From the NCBI GenBank assembly GCA_916613615.1, contig OU744721.1, forward strand, positions 79,613,060 to 79,677,059: a stretch of 64,000 nt of DNA, written 5' to 3'. The stretch is from Steromphala cineraria. Taxonomy: Eukaryota; Mollusca; Gastropoda; Trochida; Trochidae. Position 1 is the first letter of the stretch, and every line of letters begins with the position of its first letter. The translations under genes and the position numbers were made by a program. Below, in pieces: positions 1-11,900 of the stretch. Below the pieces are notes generated by a model. The model was given only the letters and a program-made list of their open reading frames with translations. It was not told the DNA's origin and ran no database searches.

Positions 1-3000
1 TTCTAGAATGCCACACAAACAGTTTGAGTTGGTCAAAACAACCTTTTTATTAATGTTTCTCTCCCCTTTCTGTTAGCAGCAGCTGGCTATATCTTATTAC
101 AGTAATTATCTGATTCAGGTGAAATGCTCAGGTCAAAAAAGGGCAGCGACCAACTGTAGTTTCACTTTGTATTTATAAACAAAGAGAGGAATCGTAATTG
201 TAGCTGGGGAAACATTTCTTTCAGATTGACTCACTTTCTGTCTTCTTCAATATGTGTAAACTGCAGCTGGTTTCATCTGCTTCCTGGAGATCCCATTACA
301 GCAATTATCTGATCATTTTCTGTAGCCAGGAGAAAATACAACTGTTGATCGTAGTGCTAGATAGACAGAAAACAGATATGGAATTTAAAGGGAATATAAG
401 TTTTAGTTAAAGAAAAAACATATCACACAAATACAATCACAGAATCATACATGAGTACAACTATAGTTTTAATATATTTACATTTCATGAACTGAAGTGC
501 ATGTGCGATGTGTATGTGCCTGCCAAACATTAACTCGCAGTTCAATCTCAAAAGTTCATACTACATGATAAGAAAGGATGAATAAGAATAAAGACTAGTA
601 AATCTGATTTTCTTTTCATTTTCAGTCAAGAAAACTGTTAAACATGCCTGCTTCTGTCTAACATAAGATCATTTTGTTTTAACAACTATTCATTTCATTT
701 CTGACTTCACTTAATGACATTTATTGGAGCAATTGATATTCAAATTGATATTAAGTAGTTTTGAAGGCATGGTAATATGCCATAATAGTTTTATTTTCAT
801 TATTTGACAGCATTCATTAAACAAATTTAAAGGACGCTTTCATCGAGAATTAACATGCCCAGTTCTCAAAGCATCTGAACTAAAGAACTTTCAATAAACT
901 ATAAAAGGGTGTTCATGCTTGGATAATCGACTGCTGAGGGACAATCAATGAGGTTCTTTGTCAAAGTAATATCCCTTACCTTATCAATATTGGTGCTGTT
1001 CAGTGCCTTTGGACCTCTTCTTATGAAGGCATTTGGGGTTTGCTTGTTTTTCTCTGCATAATAGACTTAAGTCAATGCATTTTGACATTTTCAAAACTTA
1101 TTCTCAAGAAATATCTAATTAAATATTACACGAAAGCTACTTATGGTATTTCATCTTTATATGCTGCAGTAGTGAATTGAGTGGGGTCTAGATTGAGTTA
1201 AAATTTTACAGATAGTTATGTATCTTTGTTGTTCCATTCTTCAAGTTTTCACATATATTTAGCGTTACACCGTGTGTATTTCCTAACCATACTGTAGAAG
1301 AGTAGAAGAAGTTTTTAAACAGCATAAATGTCTTCAAACTAATTCAAAATAGGCTTGAATGAGACATATATTTCAACCAATTGACCTTTCTTTCGACATT
1401 TCGATATATGGCCTTTTGCACATCATGATTTCGTGAGTTGTGTAACGCAGTGGAAGCTTGTTTAACAATGTTAATAGACAACAGAGCACTTTAGTCTTGA
1501 AATTCAATTATGTTTTTATTACAAAAGATAAAACCAAAAATATTTCCCAAATATATACAAAATTTTTACAGCAAATTTTTGTTCATGACACTATTGTCCG
1601 AATATGACCTACCTAGTGTCAAAAACCGCCAAATAATGCAAGTAGAAACCCTTTATTTCTACTACACTCGAAAAACGAATATCAAAAACTCTTGAGAAAC
1701 ACCGAATATGTGAACTCTCTAAAGTTATCCAAATACGAATTTATTTAACCAATTCAAATTAGAAATGGCATATACAAATGCCTACAAACAAGTTCGAAAT
1801 TACATCTTGATTGTAAAGTTCAAATATTATGAGAGACAGCCGCCAAGAAACGCGACTGCTCTCAACAAAGCCAAAATCAAAAGTGAAGCCAACATGTGCT
1901 TTCCAGCACGGGCTGCAACGAACTCGTGTACATTTCAGTTACGTTCATGCAAACGTTTTTCATAGCCGGGAAAATCACAAGTCCTTCAGACCAAGTTGTT
2001 AGCTACCATTCTTGATGCGTCCATCGAAGGTCATTGATAACACAAATCATTTAACATATGCATTGTTAACCAATTATCAAAATTAAATATCTTTATGATT
2101 TCACAAATCTCCCATTACAGTTTGTGTTTAATTGATGTAATGTACCATGTATACATGAACAACCAGAAAGTCAAATGCATAACCAAGGCTTACACCTGAT
2201 TTGAGGAAACCGAGGCGCCATTACAAATGATAATGAAAGTGACATTGAAACCTTAATTCGACATCCAGACAATCTATTTGGCATTTTGACACAATGTTTT
2301 GATGTAATGCTGTTCAAGAAATGTAAGGTCAACCAATTATTATTGTGATTTGATGAAGTAATTTCTAGTTTTATCTATTCGATTGAAGGAAATAACTGTT
2401 AACAAATAACCTTAACTTACTATTGTCAAGTTATGGAAAGAATACATGTTTGTTACTTCTCGTCAGTATGTGCGTGATCTGCTCAAGCATTTTCTCTTAT
2501 CATCAACTTGAGGTCTTTTTCACATCAACTAATTGACAGATGACCTTGCAATCATTTTATTGGTTACTAGGATCAATCACGTGATATAGTGAAAGCAGGC
2601 CAAGGATTTTGGTAGATTAAACAGTGGATTGACTAACTGACATGCGCTTCTCCTATCTGGCTGGTTACTGGAGCACTATGATCTCTGTAATCATTCCAGG
2701 GAGAACAAACCCGAGAAATCAATAGTTACTCTAAGTGATATGCTATTTAATAAAGGTAACGTTTTGAGGTATACTCTCTACATTTACAGATATTAATAAG
2801 ATTAAATTAGCGTTTCAAATCCACTATTCTTTTTTAGTACTCATCAATCATCCAAGGACATGGAGTATTTACCATTTGAGAAAGGATAATGCTTTGAAAG
2901 TCATTAAGGCAATCCTCGATTTTAAGTACATGTACTATGTATAAATTCTTCAGCTTGAACTATAGTGACCATCATTAACATACAAATTGCTTCTCTAACC

Positions 3001-3050
3001 CATCCCTATCCTCCACACATTACTCATGTCACACACGTGTTAAAGAGTTC
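1..3050. other. No gene seen
   Basis: AT-rich sequence with only short open frames lacking protein character. No clear tandem repeat or inverted repeat was noticed. Confidence 0.6.
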
Positions 3051-3057
3051 TAAACTT

Positions 3058-3294
3058 GAATGAGAACAAGTTCTATGGATTTACAACTTCTTTATTGCAG
3101 GAGTGCGACGTTTCGGTGTAGGTACTAACACCGTTTTCAAGCAAGTGATGGATAGTTTTGGTGTAGGTACTAACACCGTTTTCAAGCAAGTGATGGATCA
3201 TCACTTGCTTGAAAACGGTGTTAGTTCCTACACCGAAACGTCGCACTCCTGCAATAAAGAAGTTGTAAATCCATAGAACTTGTTCTCATTCATC
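3058..3294. mobile_element. Foldback with GCGACGTTTCG motif (Penelope-like/retrozyme-like terminus?)
   Basis: Inverted arms of about 93 bp with a nearly absent loop. Each arm carries AACTTCTTTATTGCAGGAG, GCGACGTTTCGGTGTAGG and ACACCGTTTTCAAGCAAGTG. The inner part is also directly duplicated. Related sequences occur at 17521-17671, 19300-19440 and 26750-26780, so this is a dispersed family. Assignment to Penelope-like elements is inference from the motif. Confidence 0.7.
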
Positions 3295-3340
3295 TTACCA
3301 ACTTCTAAATGCCTCTTAAAGAAGTTAGTTCTAAACTTGT

Positions 3341-6300
3341 CTTGTGCTTGGTTCAGATGTGTCAGACGACTCAGACCTTCAGACGTGACCAAGACTGCTG
3401 CACCTTCATCATGCAAATGGGCTCCTCTAGGAATCTAATATTTTATCAAATCAATGAGACAGAACTAGGTCGCTATTTAGAATCTACACTACTATTATGA
3501 ACATTCTTAGAATATCAGTGCCAATGAAACGTTTCAAATGGTTCAAGTAGGATCAGGCACTCCTAATCTGAAACCAGTTGCAGGTAATACGAGCTAGGAA
3601 ACAACACTTGCAGTTTCTGCAGATTTATGTAGTAGATGTTTCTTTACAGCTGCATGCTGGGGCGTGACGTCATGAATTCGAAAAACATGTCTACCAATTG
3701 CCTGATGTTGATTTCCTTCAGCTGCTATGTTTCAGTGTTCTCGGTACAAGTTTTTTCTTTTTTTTAAGTTTTAGAAACAATTCTAAACTGTTCGAGTTTT
3801 TTTGCAATGAATATCGGTTAAAATCTAAAACGTTACTGCATTAATATACATTAAATGGATCAAGAGCGTTTTATGATTATAAGCTAGGTGCAGACATTAA
3901 TATATCGCATGTATAGAAAGTTTTAGTTTCAGTCTATGACTTTTCAACCATGTCTGAGTTGTATTTATTGTATTCTCTAATGTTGTTGTTGTCCCTGGGT
4001 TTACAGATACTCAGCAAATTCACATATCATGGCTTAATTCTAACACCAATTAGTATCTTGCAAGCATGTGTATTTGAAATTGTATTTGAGTTAACTTGTA
4101 TCATGCTTGGTGCAAATATAGCCAACGAGGATAGACTAATAGATCTGTATCGCAGATTAATGTAGAGCTGGAAAAAATTTCTACACATAGGACTTCTCTC
4201 CCAATCAAATTGTCTGGAAATTAAACCGTGCTGTCAATGACTCAAAACAGTAGCGTCAGGTTTTTCTATAGCAGTTGACAGGCGTGTAAAAACGAGGTGT
4301 TTCCTTTTCTAAACATGGTCGACCTGCAGTGAGGATGAATTATTCACCTTTGCAGTAAGTAACAAATAATAAAAAAGTTTTAATTCAATTACCTCTTTGC
4401 AGACACGATTTTATTGGAAAATCGTTGCTATTGTCTTATCTCTCAAGAACCCATGAACATAATGATTCTAGAAAATCGCTTACGGGATCTTTAAATAAAC
4501 ATAAGGACAACCATAAAGCCCATTGGCAATATGTCACGCCGTCAATAAGAGTGTTTTGTATGACACATACTGTCATTGGAAAGTGATTATATGTCACATT
4601 ATTGAAATCCCTACAGAAATGAACATCAAACTGGATGATGGGTATTGATGAAGCTCTTGAGGCTGATGACAACTGAATCAAAGCCTAACGCATAACAGAC
4701 ACATGAGACAAGCTTGATAGCCTGTTAAGTGGGTTTTGCATTGAGTCCAATCTAAAGAAACTTATAGCTCTGGATGACCAAGTGACAAATATTTCAATGT
4801 AAGTGACATTATTTTGTGAAGGGACAACAAAGTATCTGCAACACTCTATGTCCAACTTTACATTTGCTTCAATATATAAACATGTTGTCAATGTATCTTA
4901 GGATATTTTACATAGATAGAGAACAAAATCATACTGGGATAGATATTGACTTGATACTGTAATTGCTTAACTGAAAGGCGTATATATGATATCGTTGTTC
5001 ACTTGAGACCCTTTTAGTAATGGACATTTCTATTGCAAACACAGACAACATTTCTAAAGGTTTGCTTTCTCAAGATTCCAAGAGGCCAAGTTTGTGATCA
5101 CATGACAATGAAAACTTCACCGGGGCTTCATTCTACCAATTTCCTTCATGGCTATAACCAGTCTATTCTGATTGATTCTTCAGAATGATAAAATGTTAAG
5201 GTCGGTCTTATTACATATAAGATATTGACACAGGCAATGTCGTTAGTATGGAGGTCGTCTCTTCACTCTCCAGTAATTGATATAAATCTAATTAATTGTC
5301 CTGATGGAATTATACCGCTGAGGGTCTAACTGATCTATTTTATGCCTTGTTGGAGAGATTGTCTGACTGGTCCATTCCAAATTAATTATATTACTTTCCC
5401 AATCATTCCAACGTGGACAGAGTTGAGGGTTAAGAGTATTGTGATGAAATATTTCAAATTTTATTTATGAAATCTTTTATCATTGGACAATGGTAATTCA
5501 GCTAGAGGCTACATTTTCCTCCTTTTGCTACATAAATTTGTACATGAACCCATAATCCATTCCTGCACACAATTCTGTTACACAACTCTTGTAGTCCCTT
5601 GTTATGCTGACGTGATGGTGGAATGGGAGAACATACGATATATATCTTATTAACACAAAAATAAACCCTCGTTTTAATAAAAGAGTATTGACTTAATATA
5701 GTGAATTGCTAATTATAAATTATTTGCCAATGATAATCAACAAGCACATTTTATTTCATATTTTATTTAAAAATTATGTATGCATATATTATTAAAACAT
5801 ATCAAAATCAACAATATATACAAAGATTAGAATGGAAGAGATATTTCAACCCTAGTTGGATGGATACATAAAATGGCCAGATGTAGTTCCAAACTTGAGA
5901 CCTAGTTCGTTGGAGCTAAGACTGCTTCGTGCACACGCCCCCAGTAATACTCTGTTTAATATAGTACATCCCACGGATAACCAAGCAGCTACATGACATT
6001 CAGTGCTTATATACATAATCAAGGTTTAGATACTGGTGAAGGCGAGGTTCAAGAAAAAGGTAACTATCGGGTTCACTTGGTTCACAATTACCATTGTTAT
6101 CTAAGGAAACTGATGATTTTCAAGAAATACTGAAACACAAATTAATATATTGGATTTAGTTTGAAACAGGGCAGAGTTTCAGTAACAACATGTTAGTTGA
6201 CCAAATAATTATTTATGGTGGCACATCGTATTTCAGATGTGAATGGTATTTATGACGTAGAGAAGATTTCAAAAATAATGATATCAAACAATTAATTCAA

Positions 6301-6805
6301 TAATTCCCTAAAAAAATCAAGTATCATTACATTTATATTATATTGTGTGAAAAGTAAGATTCATACTTTCTTGAACAGGGAAATGGTCGACATACATACA
6401 AGTAAAGTAAACACTTTTTTCAATTTAGAAACACATTGTATCGCAGATGAACTCAGTAATAATGGAATTGAAAAGATTAAACATGGACATGTGTGTTAGC
6501 TTAAAATGTCCCAATAGAGACACGTCGTACTTCATATATATCATCTGAAGATGAGGGATAAGTGTGGTCAACAAAATGCAATAAAAAGTCTAAATCAATT
6601 TAACATGTCATCATCCAACCAAATTAAAACCTTTATAGAGAAGTGAATGCTAAAACCTTCCACACACGGAGACGTGATATGATAAATATATAGGCTTCTT
6701 CAAGTTCAATAATTCTATATGCAGTGACCTATTTTAGATGACAAAATGTTATGTTTGGTCGCCAACAACCTCAATAGTGTCAGTGTACGGTTTGCACGAC
6801 GTCAT
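3341..6805. other. No gene seen
   Basis: AT-rich, short open frames only. A 71-codon frame at 3950-4165 is hydrophobic but has no supporting context. One TGACGTCA lies at 3665. Confidence 0.55.
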
Positions 6806-6814
6806 ATTCTCAAA

Positions 6815-7031
6815 CAGTCTGATTAAAATCGACGGTACTCCGAGGAATAAAATATCAAAACTATTGTCTCTATCGGGGCTCGAACCAGCCAGAACATCCC
6901 CCCCCCCCCCCCCCCCCCCCCCCCCCGTCAGTGAATGAGAGGAAAGCTGGGCTGGTTGAAGTTCAAACCCCACTAGAGACAATGTTTTTACACTTTTTTC
7001 CCTCGAATCACAGTCGATTTTAATCAGACTG
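6815..7031. mobile_element. 217-bp foldback MITE with 9-bp target duplication and poly-C core
   Basis: The termini CAGTCTGATTAAAATCGAC are exact inverted copies, and imperfect complementarity continues to the centre. Both sides are flanked by ATTCTCAAA (6806-6814 and 7032-7040). The centre contains a C-run of about 29 (6898-6926). The 9-bp duplication fits a Mutator-like mechanism; an 8-bp hAT-type reading is also possible. Confidence 0.9.
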
Positions 7032-7942
7032 ATTCTCAAAAGAGTTCTTACTTGTTCTGAGGTAGCCATCACTAAAGCTACTTGGAATGTGAAGCTTAGT
7101 TAGGTCTAACTGTGCAAAACTTATAAAAATTTTGTTTAAACCAAAAATATCCAGTTTATCAGTGAAGCGTTGAGCAAGTCGAAACCAATCCGTGATTGAG
7201 ACTTATGGAGACAATAATTCACATGTCAGAATTCGGTGCGTAGTCCAGTAAAAGTGGGCGTGGCTGTCTGATAACTGCATGAGCACCGGCCCCCACTGCA
7301 GCATCAGCTGATTGTTGTGTTGCTCGTCCATGAGTGATTCTTGTGACCAGATACCTGCAAGACGTGATTTGAATTTTAGAAAAGGATGGGATAGAAGGAT
7401 ATTCAAAACTGATAAGACATTTCTGGGTATTCAGTTCTTGATGATCGCAGCAACAGCCAATAGAACAGGCACAAGTCGTTCTGTACTTCGGTTTCATGCA
7501 GTAAATTTATAACACATGAAATCAATAACACTAAGACTCACTTTCACCTCGGATGCGTTTCTTTACTTAAGTACTGACATGCATTAGTGACCTACACAGT
7601 TGGTCCCCAGTAGTCGATAAGTAAACCAATAGCTACTGAAGAATCCGACAGGTCCACCGGCTTTCTGTGATCAATTTGTCCGGGTAATGGGAAGATCGCG
7701 GGGAAGAGAGATTCATCATAGGGCGTATACGAGGAAATGATATATCAGCACAAGCAATAAAACCCGGAAGAATCTCCAACATTTCCTAGTTTTATAACGA
7801 CACTTCATTTCCGGGCGTGATTAAGGAGGTCTTCAATAAATGTCATCCTGCTTGTGGAACGATAACACATTACGTGGATTTTACATCCGCTTCAGTGAGT
7901 TTTGCGGCAAATTGAAACACGGAAAATATATGGGGCGTTCTT

Positions 7943-8035
7943 TTTATTCAATAATCCAAGGAATCGTCTTTTGGAATTTTCAGGAATATCATTATTTCGT
8001 TAGATAATCGTTTAGATAATATTCAATTGTTTATT
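7943..8035 (-). terminator. Candidate poly(A) signals for the tail-2 transcript
   Basis: Minus-strand AATAAA occurs at 8030-8035 and 7943-7948, 0.7-0.8 kb after the tail-2 stop. Either could end a 3'UTR. Chance occurrence is likely in this AT-rich DNA. Confidence 0.25.
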
Positions 8036-8745
8036 TAGCTATTAATGTAGCTCATGAACATTTCATGAAAATTTAACTGTAAAATGTGGAAACAACTTCT
8101 GAATCTTCTAATGTAATTACCAATTTTGCCGCTGATGAAATGACAAACTCTTTTCAGTGATTATAAACCCTTTGCAACTTGTAATATGTTCATAAGCGTG
8201 GACTCATAATTAAAAACATTTACATAAAATAGTGTAATCTAAACAGGTGCTCAGTAATGTAGTTCATTTAATGTTTACATAAACTATCCATGTAATTACT
8301 AATTCGGAACAGAATGAAATGATATATGAACTTTTGTACCTTGTGAAATGTTCATGAACCCTTGTTCTGAAAGAATTGTATAAACTCTTGTACATTATCA
8401 AATTAAACAAAAAATGATGAGTTGATTATATATGGTTTACCTAAGGAAGTAAGTTTATATCTTGTATCGTTTATACAAATAATGTACCTCGTTGATATTA
8501 GAGGCCTAACATGATGAAATTTGAAGCGTCTGTGTACCTGATTAAATCAATGTAATATCGGATAACATCGTGTATTGTGTGAAGATTTCCATTATCATCT
8601 GATAAAAGTGATTAGTAAGTCTTGTACCCGATAAAGTGAATATACAAGCGCTTGAAACTCACACATAATTGATATAGGCTTTTGTAACTCACAATGATTA
8701 ATAACGTTTTTGTACATCAAACTGGTGTACCTAATATAGTTGCTA

Positions 8746-8973
8746 TCACAGAAGTTCCGTAGAGTCCCTGGCGTTGATTACTGATCCCGTCTTCACCGAC
8801 CCATTGGCGGACACGATTGAGGTGGGTCGACTCTTGTCCACTACTGCATACAGAGGGTCCTGGCTGGGGTCAAGGGCTGCGGCCTTCACTGCGGCTGTGC
8901 GGGGACTGTCGTCCTCCAGTGTCGTCTCGATACGGAACTCTTCCTCCGGGCCTAGCTGCATCACCGCGTCTTG
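8746..8973 (-). CDS. Terminal exon: cytoplasmic tail 2 and stop
   Basis: 228 nt including TGA. It encodes 75 residues beginning QDAVMQLGPEEEFRIETT; it is acidic, then contains DPLYAVVDKSRP and ends DSTELL. PLYAVV is a tyrosine-based motif close to, but not matching, a strict ITIM. Acceptor is CTAAACAG after a pyrimidine-rich stretch. Confidence 0.8.
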   Translation of the reverse strand, partial: QDAVMQLGPEEEFRIETTLEDDSPRTAAVKAAALDPSQDPLYAVVDKSRPTSIVSANGSVKTGSVINARDSTELL

Positions 8974-11900
8974 CTGTTTAGGGTTATTGGAGAGGAAACA
9001 TATGTTATCAAGTGTCTGAAGATAGGGCAAATGTCATTCTGCATTCGTTTCGCCCGGCCAACTTGAGCCAATAAGATATCATCGTCATTTTTAAAATATA
9101 ATAAAAGTTGAGAATGCTTAACATGTATTATCTTAAATTTAGGAAATAATAAATTATGTCGACATAGTTCAACATTTATATCTAAAGCCATGTTTGAGGC
9201 AAAACCTAAGAAAGAGTTTTGTTGGAAGTAGAACGAACACAAACTTAAACCTTATAAAGAGTTTTGTTGGAAGTAAAACGAACACAACTTAAACCCTATA
9301 AAGAGTTTTGTTGGAAGTAGAACGAACACAACTTAAACCTTATGAAGAGTTTTGTTGGAAGTAGAACGAACACAACTTAAACCCTATAAAGAGTTTTGTT
9401 GAAGGCAGAAAGAACATAGCCAAAACCCTATAATAGTCGTGTTGGTAACAGGACGAACATAGCCAAAACCCTATAATAGTCGTGTTGGTAACAGGACGAA
9501 CATAGCCAAAACCCTATCAAGAAAACCTTATAAAGAGTATTGTTGGAGGCAGAATGAACATAACCAAAATCTTATAACTATATATGAACATTTAAGAATG
9601 CAAGATTCTGTAAGCAACATTTAGAACGAATTTATAACTTTTCGCTGTTGAAAAGAAGTGTGTTGAGACAAAATAAGTATATACAAATGCCAAACCCTGA
9701 ATCAATTTCTAAACCAACATTTTACTGAAGCTCTGTCAATAATGTAAACGTAAAGAATAAGTATATTTGGACCTCAAGTTTGAAAGAGTAGCCTCCCCTT
9801 GTTGAAGAAGAATACAAAGATTTGCTATATTCTACTCACCCTTTCTTCATCGCTACGGTCCTGCCTGGAAGAGAGAGAAAGAAATTAAGATTTTAAAATT
9901 AATATTGATTTTGATAATAAAATAGCAGATAAGTATTAGGTTAATTCGCATGAAATTTGAAACATCAATAATGTATTGTATTCGTGATATGCAAACAATA
10001 TATAGAAAATGAATATGATATTCTAGGGATTTGAAATGCATATTGACAACTAAGGTTTGAAATCTCAGAAAACCATTAAAAAAAACAATATATGTGTTAT
10101 ATTTAACCTTGTGTTAACACAATACGTCATTATCAAAGTTTATATTTGTTTTTCTAAAGTGCCGAATATAACCTGATTTGTTTTGTGATGTTCACATTTG
10201 GACGATGTATTCATCTTTGTTCGGTAAATATCGTGACTTACTGCTTCATTGATTCAGACATTTGAGTCCGAGATATATATCATTAAATTAAACTTTAAAT
10301 AATCTAATGTCAACTTACCATCTCTGGACCCATGAAACTGAAACAATGAGAAAAAAATTGTAGTAACATATATAATACATTCATGTCAGTCACATCAAAT
10401 AACGTAACTCGGATCAGACTTCAATCGAAAATGCGAGATCCTATATGGCAATGTCTTAATGTGAATATGCATATTATCACAATCATCGTGCATTTTCGTA
10501 AGTAAAGTCTTTATCCATAAAATATTGATTTTCCTATTTATGTCATTTAAGAATATATCGTATGACGTCACACCTAACACGGGGACGTAGCTTAGTGGTA
10601 GAGTGTCCGCTCGTCACCCGGTCGCGTCACAAAAGACCGAAAGACGTTAAAAGGTGAGAGTTGTTGCTGTCTTGCTTGACACTCAGCATTGTAAAGGCAG
10701 AACAACGCATTAACTGGTGCTGCACCGTGACTGCCGGGTGCCATGGGCACATAACAAATTTCCGATGTACTTATACAATAAAGTATTATTATTATTATAA
10801 CAGAAGAAAGGTTTAGCAAAGACGTGCTGTTTTTTCATTGTAATGTATGGAAGTGAAAGATAGTAAATTATCCGTCGTAGATGACGTTAAGAACGTCACA
10901 AGCAACTGTTTTAAAGAGAGAGTGTCATGATCAGATCATATACATGTACTCTAATCAAATAAACCTACTTCACCAGTAGTTTTCACTGAATAATTGATAT
11001 TGTATTTTTCGACTACTGATCCTCGGTTTGAGTTGAATATAATGAATTAGGTACAATCTAATATCCATTTTGGAAAATCCGAAGGAATAAAATTTCTGCC
11101 AATTTATTAAAATATGGATTAAACATTTATAATCAAAGACATTTTGCCACCATACACGGTAAAAAGCCTAGCTCACGCTAATTAAAAATTGAAAATAACA
11201 AGCACAAACACAATCAACGCATCGAAAGTAACATCACAAACCGACATTGCAGGTTACATCATAACCACACAACGTCAGTATCAACACAAACCATGCATCG
11301 AAAGTAACATTACAAGCCGCATATCGTCATATCGGAAGTAAAATAACACACCCCACCCCGCAAGTAACATCACATGCCGTGCATCGTATATCGCATATCG
11401 CAAGTAAAATCACACACCACACACCACACACCACACACCACAAACCACACACCACACACCACACACCACACACCACACACCACACATCACATATCGCACA
11501 CCACGTATCGCCAGCAACATCACAAACTCCGAAGAAACATTCCACAATGTACATCAAATACGACACATTGAAGGTGAAACCATCGTAACCCTACCATCAA
11601 ATACATATCGCAAGCAGCAAAACGCACAGGAAATAAGATCACGCACGCACCATCAAGCAACAAGCAACAAGCAACAAGCAACAAGCAACACGCATCACGC
11701 ATCACGCATCATGCATCACGCATAACTCAGCACCCATAACTCAGCGCCCATAACTCAGCGCCCATCACCTACCATCATCCTTCTCGTAGACCTGTACAGG
11801 GGTGAGGAACTGTTGTGATGACGTGTGGCTCACCACTGTCCGGGCAATCTCCCTCCGCTTCAGCTCATGCTTCGGTATCCTGTCATACCCGAAACTTCGG

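Noticed and set aside
3950..4165. 71-codon hydrophobic open frame
   Set aside because: No splice, promoter or homology support; AT-rich DNA readily gives hydrophobic frames.
7203..7512. Overlapping open frames on both strands
   Set aside because: No cysteine modules, domain or phase-matched splice sites; likely chance or a repeat remnant.
11327..11588. Open frames on both strands in the CACACCA repeat
   Set aside because: Low-complexity translation (HHTPHTT, VWCVVCG) of a minisatellite.
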